DNA of 64,000 bases. It comes from Taibaiella sp. (GTDB lineage Bacteria; Bacteroidota; Bacteroidia; Chitinophagales; Chitinophagaceae). The notes under the pieces were generated by a model, which saw nothing but the letters and a program-made list of their open reading frames with translations, had not been told where the DNA came from and did no database searches. Below are positions 50,853-58,998 of the stretch, in pieces. The DNA lies in contig JAEUVV010000003.1 in the NCBI GenBank assembly GCA_016786705.1, positions 310,001 to 374,000 on the forward strand, in the 5' to 3' direction. The translations under genes were made by a program, and so were the position numbers. Position 1 is the first letter of the stretch. Each line of letters begins with the position of its first letter.

Positions 50853-51185
50853 TTATTGAATCGTAGCCGAAATGCCCCGGTCCAGCAAAGCTTCACATCT
50901 TGGGCGCAGGTCTTCAAAACTGCCTTTTTTTACCGCGTATTTCCCACTGAAGTGAATGATCAGCGCGCATTGTTCGGCGCTTTCCAGGGTGTGGTCACAG
51001 ACTTCCACCAGCGATTCGATCACCCAGTCAAAAGTATTCACCTCATCATTCCATACGACAATACTGTTATTGTATTCGATCTCTTCTTCTACAAGTACAT
51101 CTGTCTCTTCCTCGTGAAAGGGTTTGGATTGGTTGTTTTGGGTGGAATAAACTGCCGCTGTTTCTTTTTCACTGATCAAATGCAT
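50853..51185 (-). CDS. clpS: ATP-dependent Clp protease adaptor ClpS
   Basis: A 110-residue protein with a flexible acidic N-terminus of about 35 residues and the ClpS core: V-V-W-N-D-E-V-N-T-F-D-W-V (ligand-binding N-D-D/E motif), then the helix V-I-E-S-L-V-E-V-C and the C-terminal segment V-K-K-G-S-F. It delivers N-end-rule substrates to ClpAP or ClpCP. Monocistronic. Confidence 0.92.
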   Translation of the reverse strand: MHLISEKETAAVYSTQNNQSKPFHEEETDVLVEEEIEYNNSIVVWNDEVNTFDWVIESLVEVCDHTLESAEQCALIIHFSGKYAVKKGSFEDLRPRCEALLDRGISATIQ

Positions 51186-51711
51186 GATGCGTTGCTTTTA
51201 AAGTACTAAGGTACGAAATTATGAGAATTCCTAAAAAGCTGCGGGTAAAAATAACTTAAAATGAAAAAGTACTTTGGTTACCAGATGTTTAAAAAATTGG
51301 CGTATTTTGAAAGTCTGTATAGAATAAAGGTGTAAAATTTAATATATTTGGCTGCTTAATTGATTAACATGATAATCGGAGTTGCAGGACCTTATTCGGC
51401 AGACACGGCTGAGCAAAGGCAAATAAATCTGGATAATTACAGGTCCCAAAATCCTTACTTTGCATAAGGAGGATAAAGAATTTTCCTTAAGCAGCTCTTC
51501 CGGATTTAATGCAAGCGAAATAGCAGCTATTGAAAATAGCCTGATTAAAATAAAAGCGGATAGGCCTCATGATGCTCGAAGCCCCCGGTCTGTCCTTTAG
51601 GCTTATATGTTCACGATGCTATGCCTATTGATTACTTTTATTTAATCGAGCCGGTTTTCGCGAGTAACAATTTTTATCTATCTAATTGCTCAAAATAAAC
51701 AGCTGCAACAG
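51186..51711. other. AT-rich gene-poor stretch with remnants
   Basis: About 525 bases without an intact gene. It contains a -7-like TATATTTG (51343-51350), a truncated DUF4406-like reading frame (51369-51467), and a second open frame of about 50 codons (about 51450-51600: K-I-L-T-L-H-K-E-D-K ... S-G-F-N-A-S-E-I-A-A) without a start codon. No RNA gene or hairpin terminator was recognised. Confidence 0.55.
51369..51467 (+). pseudogene. Truncated DUF4406-like fragment
   Basis: An ATG-led frame of 32 codons reads M-I-I-G-V-A-G-P-Y-S-A-D-T-A-E-Q-R-Q-I-N-L-D, which strongly resembles the N-terminus of DUF4406/nucleoside deoxyribosyltransferase-like proteins (usually about 100 residues or more). 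It then runs out of similarity and stops. A promoter-like -7 element remains 18 bases upstream. The rest of the gene appears deleted, with an unrelated open frame following. Confidence 0.55.
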
Positions 51712-52161
51712 ATGTATACCATTAAACGAACAAACTCCGATAATTTAGATTTTCAAAAATTAGTACTTGAACTGGATAAAGATTTAGCCATTAAAAATGG
51801 TACAACCAATGATTTTTTCGCTCAATACAATAAAATTGATTTGATCCAACATGCAGTGGTCGCTTACGAAGCCGGCGAAGCGGTGGGCTGTGGTGCCATA
51901 AAGGAGTATGAAAGTGGTGTAATGGAAATCAAGCGGATGTTCGTATTAGCGGATAGTAGAGGGAATGGGATTGCCGGAAGAGTATTGACTGAATTACAGG
52001 TTTGGGCGAAAGAATTAGGCTATAGCAAATGCATCCTGGAAACCGGTGACAAAATGATTGAGGCCATTGGATTGTATAAGAAAAACAATTTTAAAATCAT
52101 CCCGAACTATGAACAATACGCTAATATTGTAAGTAGTATTTGTTTTGAAAAGGAAATTTAA
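51712..52161 (+). CDS. GNAT N-acetyltransferase
   Basis: A 149-residue acetyltransferase with the motif A loop R-G-N-G-I-A-G-R-V-L (R-x-x-G-x-G/A type), preceded by E-I-K-R-M-F-V and followed by C-I-L-E-T-G-D and Y-K-K-N-N-F. The AT-rich neighbourhood with gene fragments suggests a variable region. Substrate unknown. Confidence 0.88.
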   Translation: MYTIKRTNSDNLDFQKLVLELDKDLAIKNGTTNDFFAQYNKIDLIQHAVVAYEAGEAVGCGAIKEYESGVMEIKRMFVLADSRGNGIAGRVLTELQVWAKELGYSKCILETGDKMIEAIGLYKKNNFKIIPNYEQYANIVSSICFEKEI

Positions 52162-52240
52162 GCAAAGCGGATAAGCTGTTATAAAACATTTTATTTAAAA
52201 AAGTAATGATGAGAATCTAAATGAGCAATCATTCCCGATT

Positions 52241-52579
52241 ATGAAAAAACTGATAGTCATAGGTACGCTTTTAATTTGTATTAGTTGTAAACAGAAATAC
52301 GACAAGAACATTTGGGTAAAAAATGAACACCAAAACACGGACAATCCACGTTTTGACATGATGGAAGACCTGATGAAAAACTATTTACTTAAAGGAACAA
52401 GTTCCGATAAAGTATTTGAATTACTGGACAAGCCAAAAGATATTGATACTAATCAACTGGGTATTCACTGGACTTATCCTATCGGAAGCAATCCGGGGTT
52501 CCATATCGATCCCTATTATCTTGTGATAGATTTTGACTCGACTGGGAATTTAACGGCAACACGTATAGAGGAACATTAA
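52241..52579 (+). CDS. Small lipoprotein, SmpA/OmlA-like
   Basis: A 112-residue protein with a lipoprotein signal (L-L-I-C-I-S-C) and a small alpha/beta domain (S-S-D-K-V-F-E-L-L-D-K-P; then Y-Y-L-V-I-D-F-D-S-T-G-N-L-T) like SmpA/OmlA folds, which in Bacteroidota are common as stand-alone lipoproteins. Function unknown. Confidence 0.7.
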   Translation: MKKLIVIGTLLICISCKQKYDKNIWVKNEHQNTDNPRFDMMEDLMKNYLLKGTSSDKVFELLDKPKDIDTNQLGIHWTYPIGSNPGFHIDPYYLVIDFDSTGNLTATRIEEH

Positions 52580-52820
52580 TAACGTTAGCTGCTATGTGAT
52601 AAATGAAAATTGTAAATAGCATAACATCTTTCAAAAATGGAATGATAATAATACCGGATGGAGAAATCATGAAACCGGGGCAATAATTAAAAGTCCATTT
52701 ACAGAAACGATTGAAAAGGCCTATAAAAGGGTTACAGTTAATATAAGTTTTGTATCAGATCGACTAACCGAAAAATTCAATAGCCATTTTAAATGGCGCC
52801 TTCTAAAAATAAAGCAAACT

Positions 52821-53546
52821 ATGGAAGACAATAAGACTAATCCTTTAGAGGAATTTCAAAAAATATTATTGCAGCGACACGAAAATGCTGCAAATGAAAT
52901 AAACAAAGCATTATACAATGAGCTTTTAAGAACCGCTGAAATAATTGAAGGAATAAAAGATAATTCAATTATAAAAGAAGAAGTAGATAAGCTCCGGGAA
53001 AGATTTAAATATGAGGACTTAAATCAAGTGACAGATTTGTTTATTTATTGCCAGGGCTTTTTGTCAACCAATGAAGAGCCGCTCCCCTGGCCTTCCCGCT
53101 TATGCATAGCAATAGGTAAATTATTCACTTATGATAACCTTCATTACACAGCAGGTAAAGTATATAGTAATGATGAAATTGCCGGAGGAAGTGCCCTGTC
53201 TTTTCTGGGATATTTAGCCATGCACGAGCACCATACTACCTATGTGCTCAATTTTATTAAAGAAAATTTCAAAGGATTTTCTAAAAATAAAAAAACTGAA
53301 TGTGTATTTCAATTAAAAGCAACGCTTCCTGAAAATGAAATCGCGCAACAAATAATAAAAGATAGCGGGATTACTGAATATGAACTCATTTTTAGTACAG
53401 AAGAAGATGCAACTTCTACACCTATAACTTTTAAAATAGATAATTTGACAAGAGAAGAACATAATAGAGCTCAAAATCAAAAACTTAATGTTCCGGCAAC
53501 TAAAACTAAATCACCCTGGTGGAAGTTCTGGTTAAAAAACAATTAA
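52821..53546 (+). CDS. Uncharacterised protein
   Basis: A 241-residue protein not matching a family I recognise. It has a helical N-terminus (E-E-F-Q-K-I-L-L-Q-R-H-E-N-A-A-N-E-I-N-K), a middle part with conserved-looking W-P-S-R-L-C, and a basic end with three Trp (P-W-W-K-F-W). The ATG at 52821 is the only good start, but the same frame is open without stops back to a TAG at 52617 and reads like protein (see findings), so this may be the C-terminal part of a longer, decayed gene. AT-rich relative to the core. Confidence 0.6.
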   Translation: MEDNKTNPLEEFQKILLQRHENAANEINKALYNELLRTAEIIEGIKDNSIIKEEVDKLRERFKYEDLNQVTDLFIYCQGFLSTNEEPLPWPSRLCIAIGKLFTYDNLHYTAGKVYSNDEIAGGSALSFLGYLAMHEHHTTYVLNFIKENFKGFSKNKKTECVFQLKATLPENEIAQQIIKDSGITEYELIFSTEEDATSTPITFKIDNLTREEHNRAQNQKLNVPATKTKSPWWKFWLKNN

Positions 53547-53598
53547 GAACCGCAGAAAAACAGGTTCTTTTGATTGTGCTTGTTACTTAATTAATAAT

Positions 53599-53622
53599 CC
53601 CCGGCACAAACCTGTACCGGGG
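53599..53622. terminator. Hairpin between convergent genes
   Basis: CCCCGG / CCGGGG stem with a 12-base loop, lying between the gene ending at 53546 and haaO ending at 53693. A T-run is weak on both sides, so termination is only probable. Confidence 0.5.
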
Positions 53623-53692
53623 AGTTGACATTTTCAGTTATTATATCAGTGCCTTAAAAAATCAGCTTTATCATTTACACCAGCCCATTCAC

Positions 53693-54220
53693 TTAAGCAA
53701 GTTTCTTTGGCGGCTCCATAATCGTCCCACATTTTTCACAGGTGCGCTTAGCCTCATCCGCATAAAATGCGTTCATAACCGGCGGCAATTGGGAAACGAT
53801 ATCCGCTACCGGCAAAAATTCTTCATATAATTTATGGGAGCAATTCTCGCAATACCAGGCAAAGGAATCCATCATCGTACTCGGACGTACACGTTCGATT
53901 ACCAGACCCACAGTATTAGGCCCCCGCTGCGGCGAATGCGGCACTCTTGCGGGCAGGAGGAACATATCCCCTGCTTTAATCTCTATCGGCACTATTTTAC
54001 CCTCTTCAATAATACGCACTACAACATCTCCCTCCAGCTGGTAAAACAATTCTTCGGTCTCATTATAATGGAAATCTTTACGGCTGTTAGGGCCGCCCAC
54101 TACCATCACGATAAAATCATCTACCTCATGGTAAACCTGCTGATTACCCACCGGCGGCTTTAATAAATGCCGGTTTTCATCAATCCATTTGTTTAAATTA
54201 AAGGGTCTGCGAATGCTCAT
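53693..54220 (-). CDS. haaO: 3-hydroxyanthranilate 3,4-dioxygenase
   Basis: A 175-residue cupin dioxygenase. The iron-site ligands appear in D-F-H-Y-N-E-T-E-E and V-P-H-S-P. The C-terminal C-E-N-C and C-E-K-C pairs form the rubredoxin-like site of the bacterial form. It opens 3-hydroxyanthranilate to aminocarboxymuconate semialdehyde in the kynurenine route to NAD or in tryptophan breakdown. Other kynurenine-pathway genes are not adjacent. Confidence 0.95.
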   Translation of the reverse strand: MSIRRPFNLNKWIDENRHLLKPPVGNQQVYHEVDDFIVMVVGGPNSRKDFHYNETEELFYQLEGDVVVRIIEEGKIVPIEIKAGDMFLLPARVPHSPQRGPNTVGLVIERVRPSTMMDSFAWYCENCSHKLYEEFLPVADIVSQLPPVMNAFYADEAKRTCEKCGTIMEPPKKLA

Positions 54221-54410
54221 ATCTTAAAGTTTATATTTATTTTCAAAAATCAGCCTTAAAGGTAAGCGTTTATTTGCTAAAATATTCATTTGTTAATATC
54301 CCGATTCCATTGTTCTGCCCAATATCAATTCCCGGTTTTTAAGCGTTTACTATTGTAATTTTAAATAGCTTTGCCCCTTGATCACATAGCTTTGTTTAGC
54401 CCATATTTTG

Positions 54411-56432
54411 ATGCCCAGAAGATTTTTTACACATATATTATTTTACCTTATCCCACTTTGCTTCCTGGCCTTTACCGCACAGGCGCAATTGGGCAACCGC
54501 CCCAATACGCAAGGCAATTCCAACCTGGATCAACGTGACCCTTTTGCTGAAAAAGACCCAAGCGATACTACTAGCCAAAAGAAGAAAGAAAGCGAATGGG
54601 ACGAAGAGCCGGCCATTATCTCTTACAAATACCTGAATTCAGAGGTCACCCACTACTATGATAGTAGTTTATTGTTCTTTCACAGGAATCAATACCGCCA
54701 GCCGGCCTGGTACACTACCCTGGGCAACCTGGGCTCCCCGGCAAAAGAAACCATTTTCACATTAAACAATACACCGGGCCTACGCCTCGGCTACGATAAC
54801 TGGGATGTCTATAAATACACAATAGACAGTGTTCATTTCATCAATACAACAAGGCCATATACCTCCTTCTCTTTTATGCTTGGCCCTAAGCAGATGCAAT
54901 GGGTTGACCTGATGCATACCCAAAACATAACGCCCAAATGGAATTTCGCGTTCCGCGTGGCTAATAATACCTCGGAGGGTTATTACAAAATGCAAAAGGC
55001 CAATGGATTGAATGCCTATGTAAGTTCTAATTATAAAAGTGAAAATGATCGCCTCGAAACTAAATTTGCTTTTATCTACAATAACTTTAAGAATGACGAG
55101 AACGGCGGCATTCTTTCCGATAGCGTGCTGAGTAACCCCAACTTCTCCAACCGGGCTTCGGTGCCGGTATTTATTGAGTCCGGCATCAACGCTTCTACCT
55201 CGCCCATACACAACAGGCAGGGCGAGCTCCGCTTTTTCCTCCAAAACAATTATGCCTGGGGCAAAAAAGATTCCCTGTACAATGAGGATTCAACAAATGT
55301 ACAATACCGCTTCACGCCCCGTTTTTCTATAAAACATGTATTGGAAATCCAGAGTACCAAACACAAATACCAGGATGCCCTGCCCGATTCGGTTTATTAT
55401 ATCCCCTACGGCAGCTTTTCTTTTGTAGGAAACGATACGGTGCGCTCTTTCCAGACCCATACCAGCATTGATAATAAGTTTTCATTAAACACTTTCTTAG
55501 GAAAAGATAGCCAGCTGGTGCATGTGGAGGCCGGGATCGGGCTCCGCAATGACTGGTTCAACACCAATTATTTTGATACCGCACGCTTAAAAAATGATTA
55601 TACCAGTCCTTACTTATTCGGCCAGTTGAGAAAAGATGCCCTGAAGGATAATCAATGGTCTTACCTTGCGGACCTGAGCTTCTTTTTCGCCGGTCCCGCG
55701 ATCGGTAACATGAAACTGGATGGCCAATTATCTAAAAGCTTCCCCAGGCTGGGCCAGTTTACGCTTGGCGCCACACAAACGATCGTAAATCCTTCTTATC
55801 AACAGGGTATTTTTAAGACCAGTATCTTTGAAATTAAAAACGATTTCGGCAATACTACTAATACCCAGTTATATGCCAACCTATGGATCAAAGCGCTGAA
55901 AATACAGCTGGGATTCAAAAACCAATTGATTGGTAACTATATCTACCTGGACGAATCTTTGAAATTCATGCAATACAGCACGGTATTTTCTGTACTGCAA
56001 TTTACCGGGAGAAAACTGTTCACTTTTGGCGCGTTCTCCCTGGACAATGAAGTAGTATGGCAACAAAAAGCCGGCAATGCGCCGGTTAACCTGCCCGCTT
56101 TCATGTTGCGTCACCAGCTGGCCTATAAAGCCCCGATGTTCAAAGACCGCCTGGATGCTTACCTGGGCATAGAAGTGCGCTACCATACACCTTATAAAGC
56201 AGACGGGTACAGCTTTGTCTATAACCAATATTATTACCAGGATAATACCACGCTGGATAATATCCCGGCTTTATCCGCCTTCTTTAATTTTAAAGTAAAG
56301 AGGTTAAGGGCCTTTGTGATGGGCGACCAGCTTCAGCAAATGCTATTCCCTAAAAATATCATCAATGTGCCGGGTTACCCGGCAGGAAACGCGCATATAA
56401 GATTTGGCTTTAACTGGATCATGATGAACTAG
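54411..56432 (+). CDS. Putative porin / large outer-membrane beta-barrel protein
   Basis: About 673 residues. It has a signal peptide (F-T-A-Q-A-Q), an acidic Ser/Lys-rich linker to about residue 60, then a long series of amphipathic strands ending with an aromatic residue before a basic C-terminus, as in the Bacteroidota 'putative porin' family. Function unknown. It overlaps the convergent rnhA stop by 4 bases: both genes end in TAG within one CTAG. Confidence 0.8.
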   Translation: MPRRFFTHILFYLIPLCFLAFTAQAQLGNRPNTQGNSNLDQRDPFAEKDPSDTTSQKKKESEWDEEPAIISYKYLNSEVTHYYDSSLLFFHRNQYRQPAWYTTLGNLGSPAKETIFTLNNTPGLRLGYDNWDVYKYTIDSVHFINTTRPYTSFSFMLGPKQMQWVDLMHTQNITPKWNFAFRVANNTSEGYYKMQKANGLNAYVSSNYKSENDRLETKFAFIYNNFKNDENGGILSDSVLSNPNFSNRASVPVFIESGINASTSPIHNRQGELRFFLQNNYAWGKKDSLYNEDSTNVQYRFTPRFSIKHVLEIQSTKHKYQDALPDSVYYIPYGSFSFVGNDTVRSFQTHTSIDNKFSLNTFLGKDSQLVHVEAGIGLRNDWFNTNYFDTARLKNDYTSPYLFGQLRKDALKDNQWSYLADLSFFFAGPAIGNMKLDGQLSKSFPRLGQFTLGATQTIVNPSYQQGIFKTSIFEIKNDFGNTTNTQLYANLWIKALKIQLGFKNQLIGNYIYLDESLKFMQYSTVFSVLQFTGRKLFTFGAFSLDNEVVWQQKAGNAPVNLPAFMLRHQLAYKAPMFKDRLDAYLGIEVRYHTPYKADGYSFVYNQYYYQDNTTLDNIPALSAFFNFKVKRLRAFVMGDQLQQMLFPKNIINVPGYPAGNAHIRFGFNWIMMN

Positions 56433-56893
56433 GAAGCGTAAAATTCCTGCTCATAGCCAATATCTGTGATCAGGTTGCCGCCATCTGCCGCTGCAGTAGC
56501 CAGTGCATCACACCTGTTATTGAAGGGGTTGTCTGCATGCCCTTTTACCCAATGGAATTTAACTTTATGTTTGCGGTAAGCTTTAAGGAAGCGCATCCAC
56601 AGGTCAGGGTTTTTCTTGCCGGCAAAGCCTTTCTTTTCCCAGCCGAATACCCAACCTTTTTCTACAGAATCGATCACGTATTTTGAATCTGAATAGACCA
56701 TGATGTCTACCCCATCCCGGGTAAGCGACTCCAAAGCTACGATCACGGCCAGCAGTTCCATGCGGTTATTGGTCGTCAATTTAAATCCCTGTGCTATCTC
56801 TTTTCTTATAGAACCCCATTGCAGTATAATGCCGTAGCCGCCCCGCCCCGGGTTTCCTCTGGAGGCGCCGTCTGTGTAAATGATTAAGGACAA
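56429..56893 (-). CDS. rnhA: Ribonuclease HI
   Basis: A 154-residue RNase H with the full D-E-D-D set: D in I-Y-T-D-G-A, E in N-R-M-E-L, D in Y-S-D-S-K-Y and the last D in G-H-A-D-N. It removes RNA from RNA-DNA hybrids. Its stop shares the CTAG with the porin stop. Confidence 0.95.
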   Translation of the reverse strand: MSLIIYTDGASRGNPGRGGYGIILQWGSIRKEIAQGFKLTTNNRMELLAVIVALESLTRDGVDIMVYSDSKYVIDSVEKGWVFGWEKKGFAGKKNPDLWMRFLKAYRKHKVKFHWVKGHADNPFNNRCDALATAAADGGNLITDIGYEQEFYAS

Positions 56894-56952
56894 TTTGTAT
56901 TTTCTTTTGAAGATTTATACGGTACTTTTGCGAACAAATTTACAATTACATT

Positions 56953-57699
56953 TTGAATCATAAGGTAAAAGTTAGCGCGGTAAGTTATTTAAATACCAAA
57001 CCGCTATTATACGGTATCGAGCGCCACCCGGTAAGGCAACAGATTGAATTGGACTTAGAATATCCATCATTAATCGCAAAGCACCTGGCCGGGGACAGTA
57101 CCGACCTGGGACTTGTATCTACAGCAGCATTATTAAGCATTCCCAACCCGCAGATCATCTCCGATTACGGTATTGCCGCATCCGGTAAAGTAGCTTCGGT
57201 ATGCATTTTCAGCCAGGTACCTTTGGACAAGGTTGAAAAAATATACCTGGATTACCAATCCAGGACCTCGGTACGATTAGCAGAAATATTATTAAAAAAG
57301 CACTGGAACCTGGATATACCACTGGAAGATGCTCCTGAGCAATATATAGACCTGATAGAAGGAGCTACTGCCGGTGTGATCATCGGGGACCGCGCACTGC
57401 AGTCCTTAGGTAAGTTTGAATATGTATATGACCTGGCCGAGCATTGGAAACAATTGACCGGTCTGGATTTCATCTTCGCAGCATGGATCGCGAATAAAAC
57501 CCTGCCAGAACAGTTTATACAAGATTTTAACGCGGCTAATGAAATGGGATTACAGCATATAGACGAAGTAGTGGCAGCACACCCTTACTCTTTTTATGAC
57601 CTTAACGTCTACTATCGCCAAAATATTCATTACAAATTTGACGACAGTAAACGCGAAGGTTTGCATTTATTCCTGGAGTATATCCGGCAGCTATCTTGA
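56953..57699 (+). CDS. mqnA: Menaquinone biosynthesis protein MqnA (chorismate dehydratase)
   Basis: A 248-residue periplasmic-binding-fold protein starting at a TTG (56953) with V-K-V-S-A-V-S-Y-L-N-T-K-P-L, the conserved MqnA opening. It converts chorismate to 3-enolpyruvyl-benzoate, the first step of the futalosine route to menaquinone. The other mqn genes are not in the window. It overlaps the 3' end of the convergent gene by 9 bases. A -7-like TACTTTTG lies at 56923-56930. Confidence 0.93.
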   Translation: MNHKVKVSAVSYLNTKPLLYGIERHPVRQQIELDLEYPSLIAKHLAGDSTDLGLVSTAALLSIPNPQIISDYGIAASGKVASVCIFSQVPLDKVEKIYLDYQSRTSVRLAEILLKKHWNLDIPLEDAPEQYIDLIEGATAGVIIGDRALQSLGKFEYVYDLAEHWKQLTGLDFIFAAWIANKTLPEQFIQDFNAANEMGLQHIDEVVAAHPYSFYDLNVYYRQNIHYKFDDSKREGLHLFLEYIRQLS

Positions 57700-58998
57700 G
57701 GTAATCAGGTCGATGAGCTGGGCCAGGGAAGATTTAGTTTTATTCTGAAAGCTCAGCTCAATCTTATAGGTATCATCAAGATCGTGAGTAACATTCAGCT
57801 CGTCAAATATTCCCAAATAAGATTTCAATTCTGCCAGTGACGCCATATTACTCAGTTTTTGAAAATCGATCCAGGCAATCAGGTCGGCATCTCTTTCTAA
57901 TTGTACCGGGATTGTGATCGCTGTATCCAGGTCATGACTGGCATACAAAAACAGCGTGCGGCCCGACTTAAGAAAATATTTCATATTCCATAGGGGAAGG
58001 ATCGCGTTATTGACACTATCTGCACCGATAAGCACCTGGGCCTTGCGCAATGCATTAATAGCCGTATGCTCATCGCTCAGGGGTATCTTCAGGTTGAGGT
58101 TGGGCACTTTAGTCGCTTCTGTTTTCTTTACTTCAACTTTTTCGAAATTATCATCATACTCATAAGTAACCACAGACTTAAGCTGCTCTGTTTCACCATT
58201 GATGTAAAGAGCAAATCCCTGGTGGGCGTAAGCGTTTAAGTCCTGAGTAGCGGCATCCGGTATCAATTCTTTTATGCCCAGTTTATTCAGTAAAGAGAAA
58301 AAGTTCTCTTTAGAAATAACAGCCAAAGCCGACTCTTTAGGCACCTTAAGGCTGATTGGACTCTCCTGCTGTACATTGCTTACAAAAGTCCCGGAAATCT
58401 TACCCGCTTCAAAATTGATCGCAAAATTGTACATATTACCCGTCGAGGACAGGTCAGCATTTACTTTTTTGATATCATAAAGCTGGCTCTTATTAAAGTC
58501 CATCACATTTTTATTGTTCAGGAAATCGCTGGATTGATTGAAGACACGCATTGTCGTATCCTTGCCTACGATCAGCACCGCATGTTCGCTATTGAACATC
58601 ATACTAAGCGTACCGCTGGGGTTATGCCTCAGGCTATCCTTTCCCTGGGTAAATACTTTAGCGAGCAGCTCATTAAAAGCATTCTTATCGGCAATCTTCA
58701 GCTTAGTAAAATAGACACTAGTTGATAAACTTTTTATCCCGAAGGCAAAAATATTAAACGGCAGGTCGAAAGATTTATTGATTAAGGGCACCAATTCATT
58801 TTGGCGCACTTTTGAAGGATCGCCTGTTTTCAAAACCTTTTTACCGATCTGCTCGAGGTTGACCCTTACTACACGGTCGGCCTGGGCCGGTATACTCACC
58901 TGGTAAGAACTCCATCTTTTATAAAAAAGGTAAACCCAAAAACCTGCCGCCGCAAGCAACAGGATAGCGACTACGTATAAAACAATCTTTTTTACCAT
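57691..58998 (-). CDS. Membrane-anchored uncharacterised protein (third gene of envelope operon)
   Basis: A 435-residue protein with one N-terminal membrane helix (V-V-A-I-L-L-L-A-A-A-G-F-W-V-Y-L-F) and a long extracytoplasmic part of alternating beta strands and short helices. It begins directly after the stop of the 690-residue gene and shows a comparable plan (repeated 'value-like' strands), suggesting a shared system, possibly DUF4836/DUF3352-like. No catalytic motif is recognised. Confidence 0.7.
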   Translation of the reverse strand: MVKKIVLYVVAILLLAAAGFWVYLFYKRWSSYQVSIPAQADRVVRVNLEQIGKKVLKTGDPSKVRQNELVPLINKSFDLPFNIFAFGIKSLSTSVYFTKLKIADKNAFNELLAKVFTQGKDSLRHNPSGTLSMMFNSEHAVLIVGKDTTMRVFNQSSDFLNNKNVMDFNKSQLYDIKKVNADLSSTGNMYNFAINFEAGKISGTFVSNVQQESPISLKVPKESALAVISKENFFSLLNKLGIKELIPDAATQDLNAYAHQGFALYINGETEQLKSVVTYEYDDNFEKVEVKKTEATKVPNLNLKIPLSDEHTAINALRKAQVLIGADSVNNAILPLWNMKYFLKSGRTLFLYASHDLDTAITIPVQLERDADLIAWIDFQKLSNMASLAELKSYLGIFDELNVTHDLDDTYKIELSFQNKTKSSLAQLIDLITSR

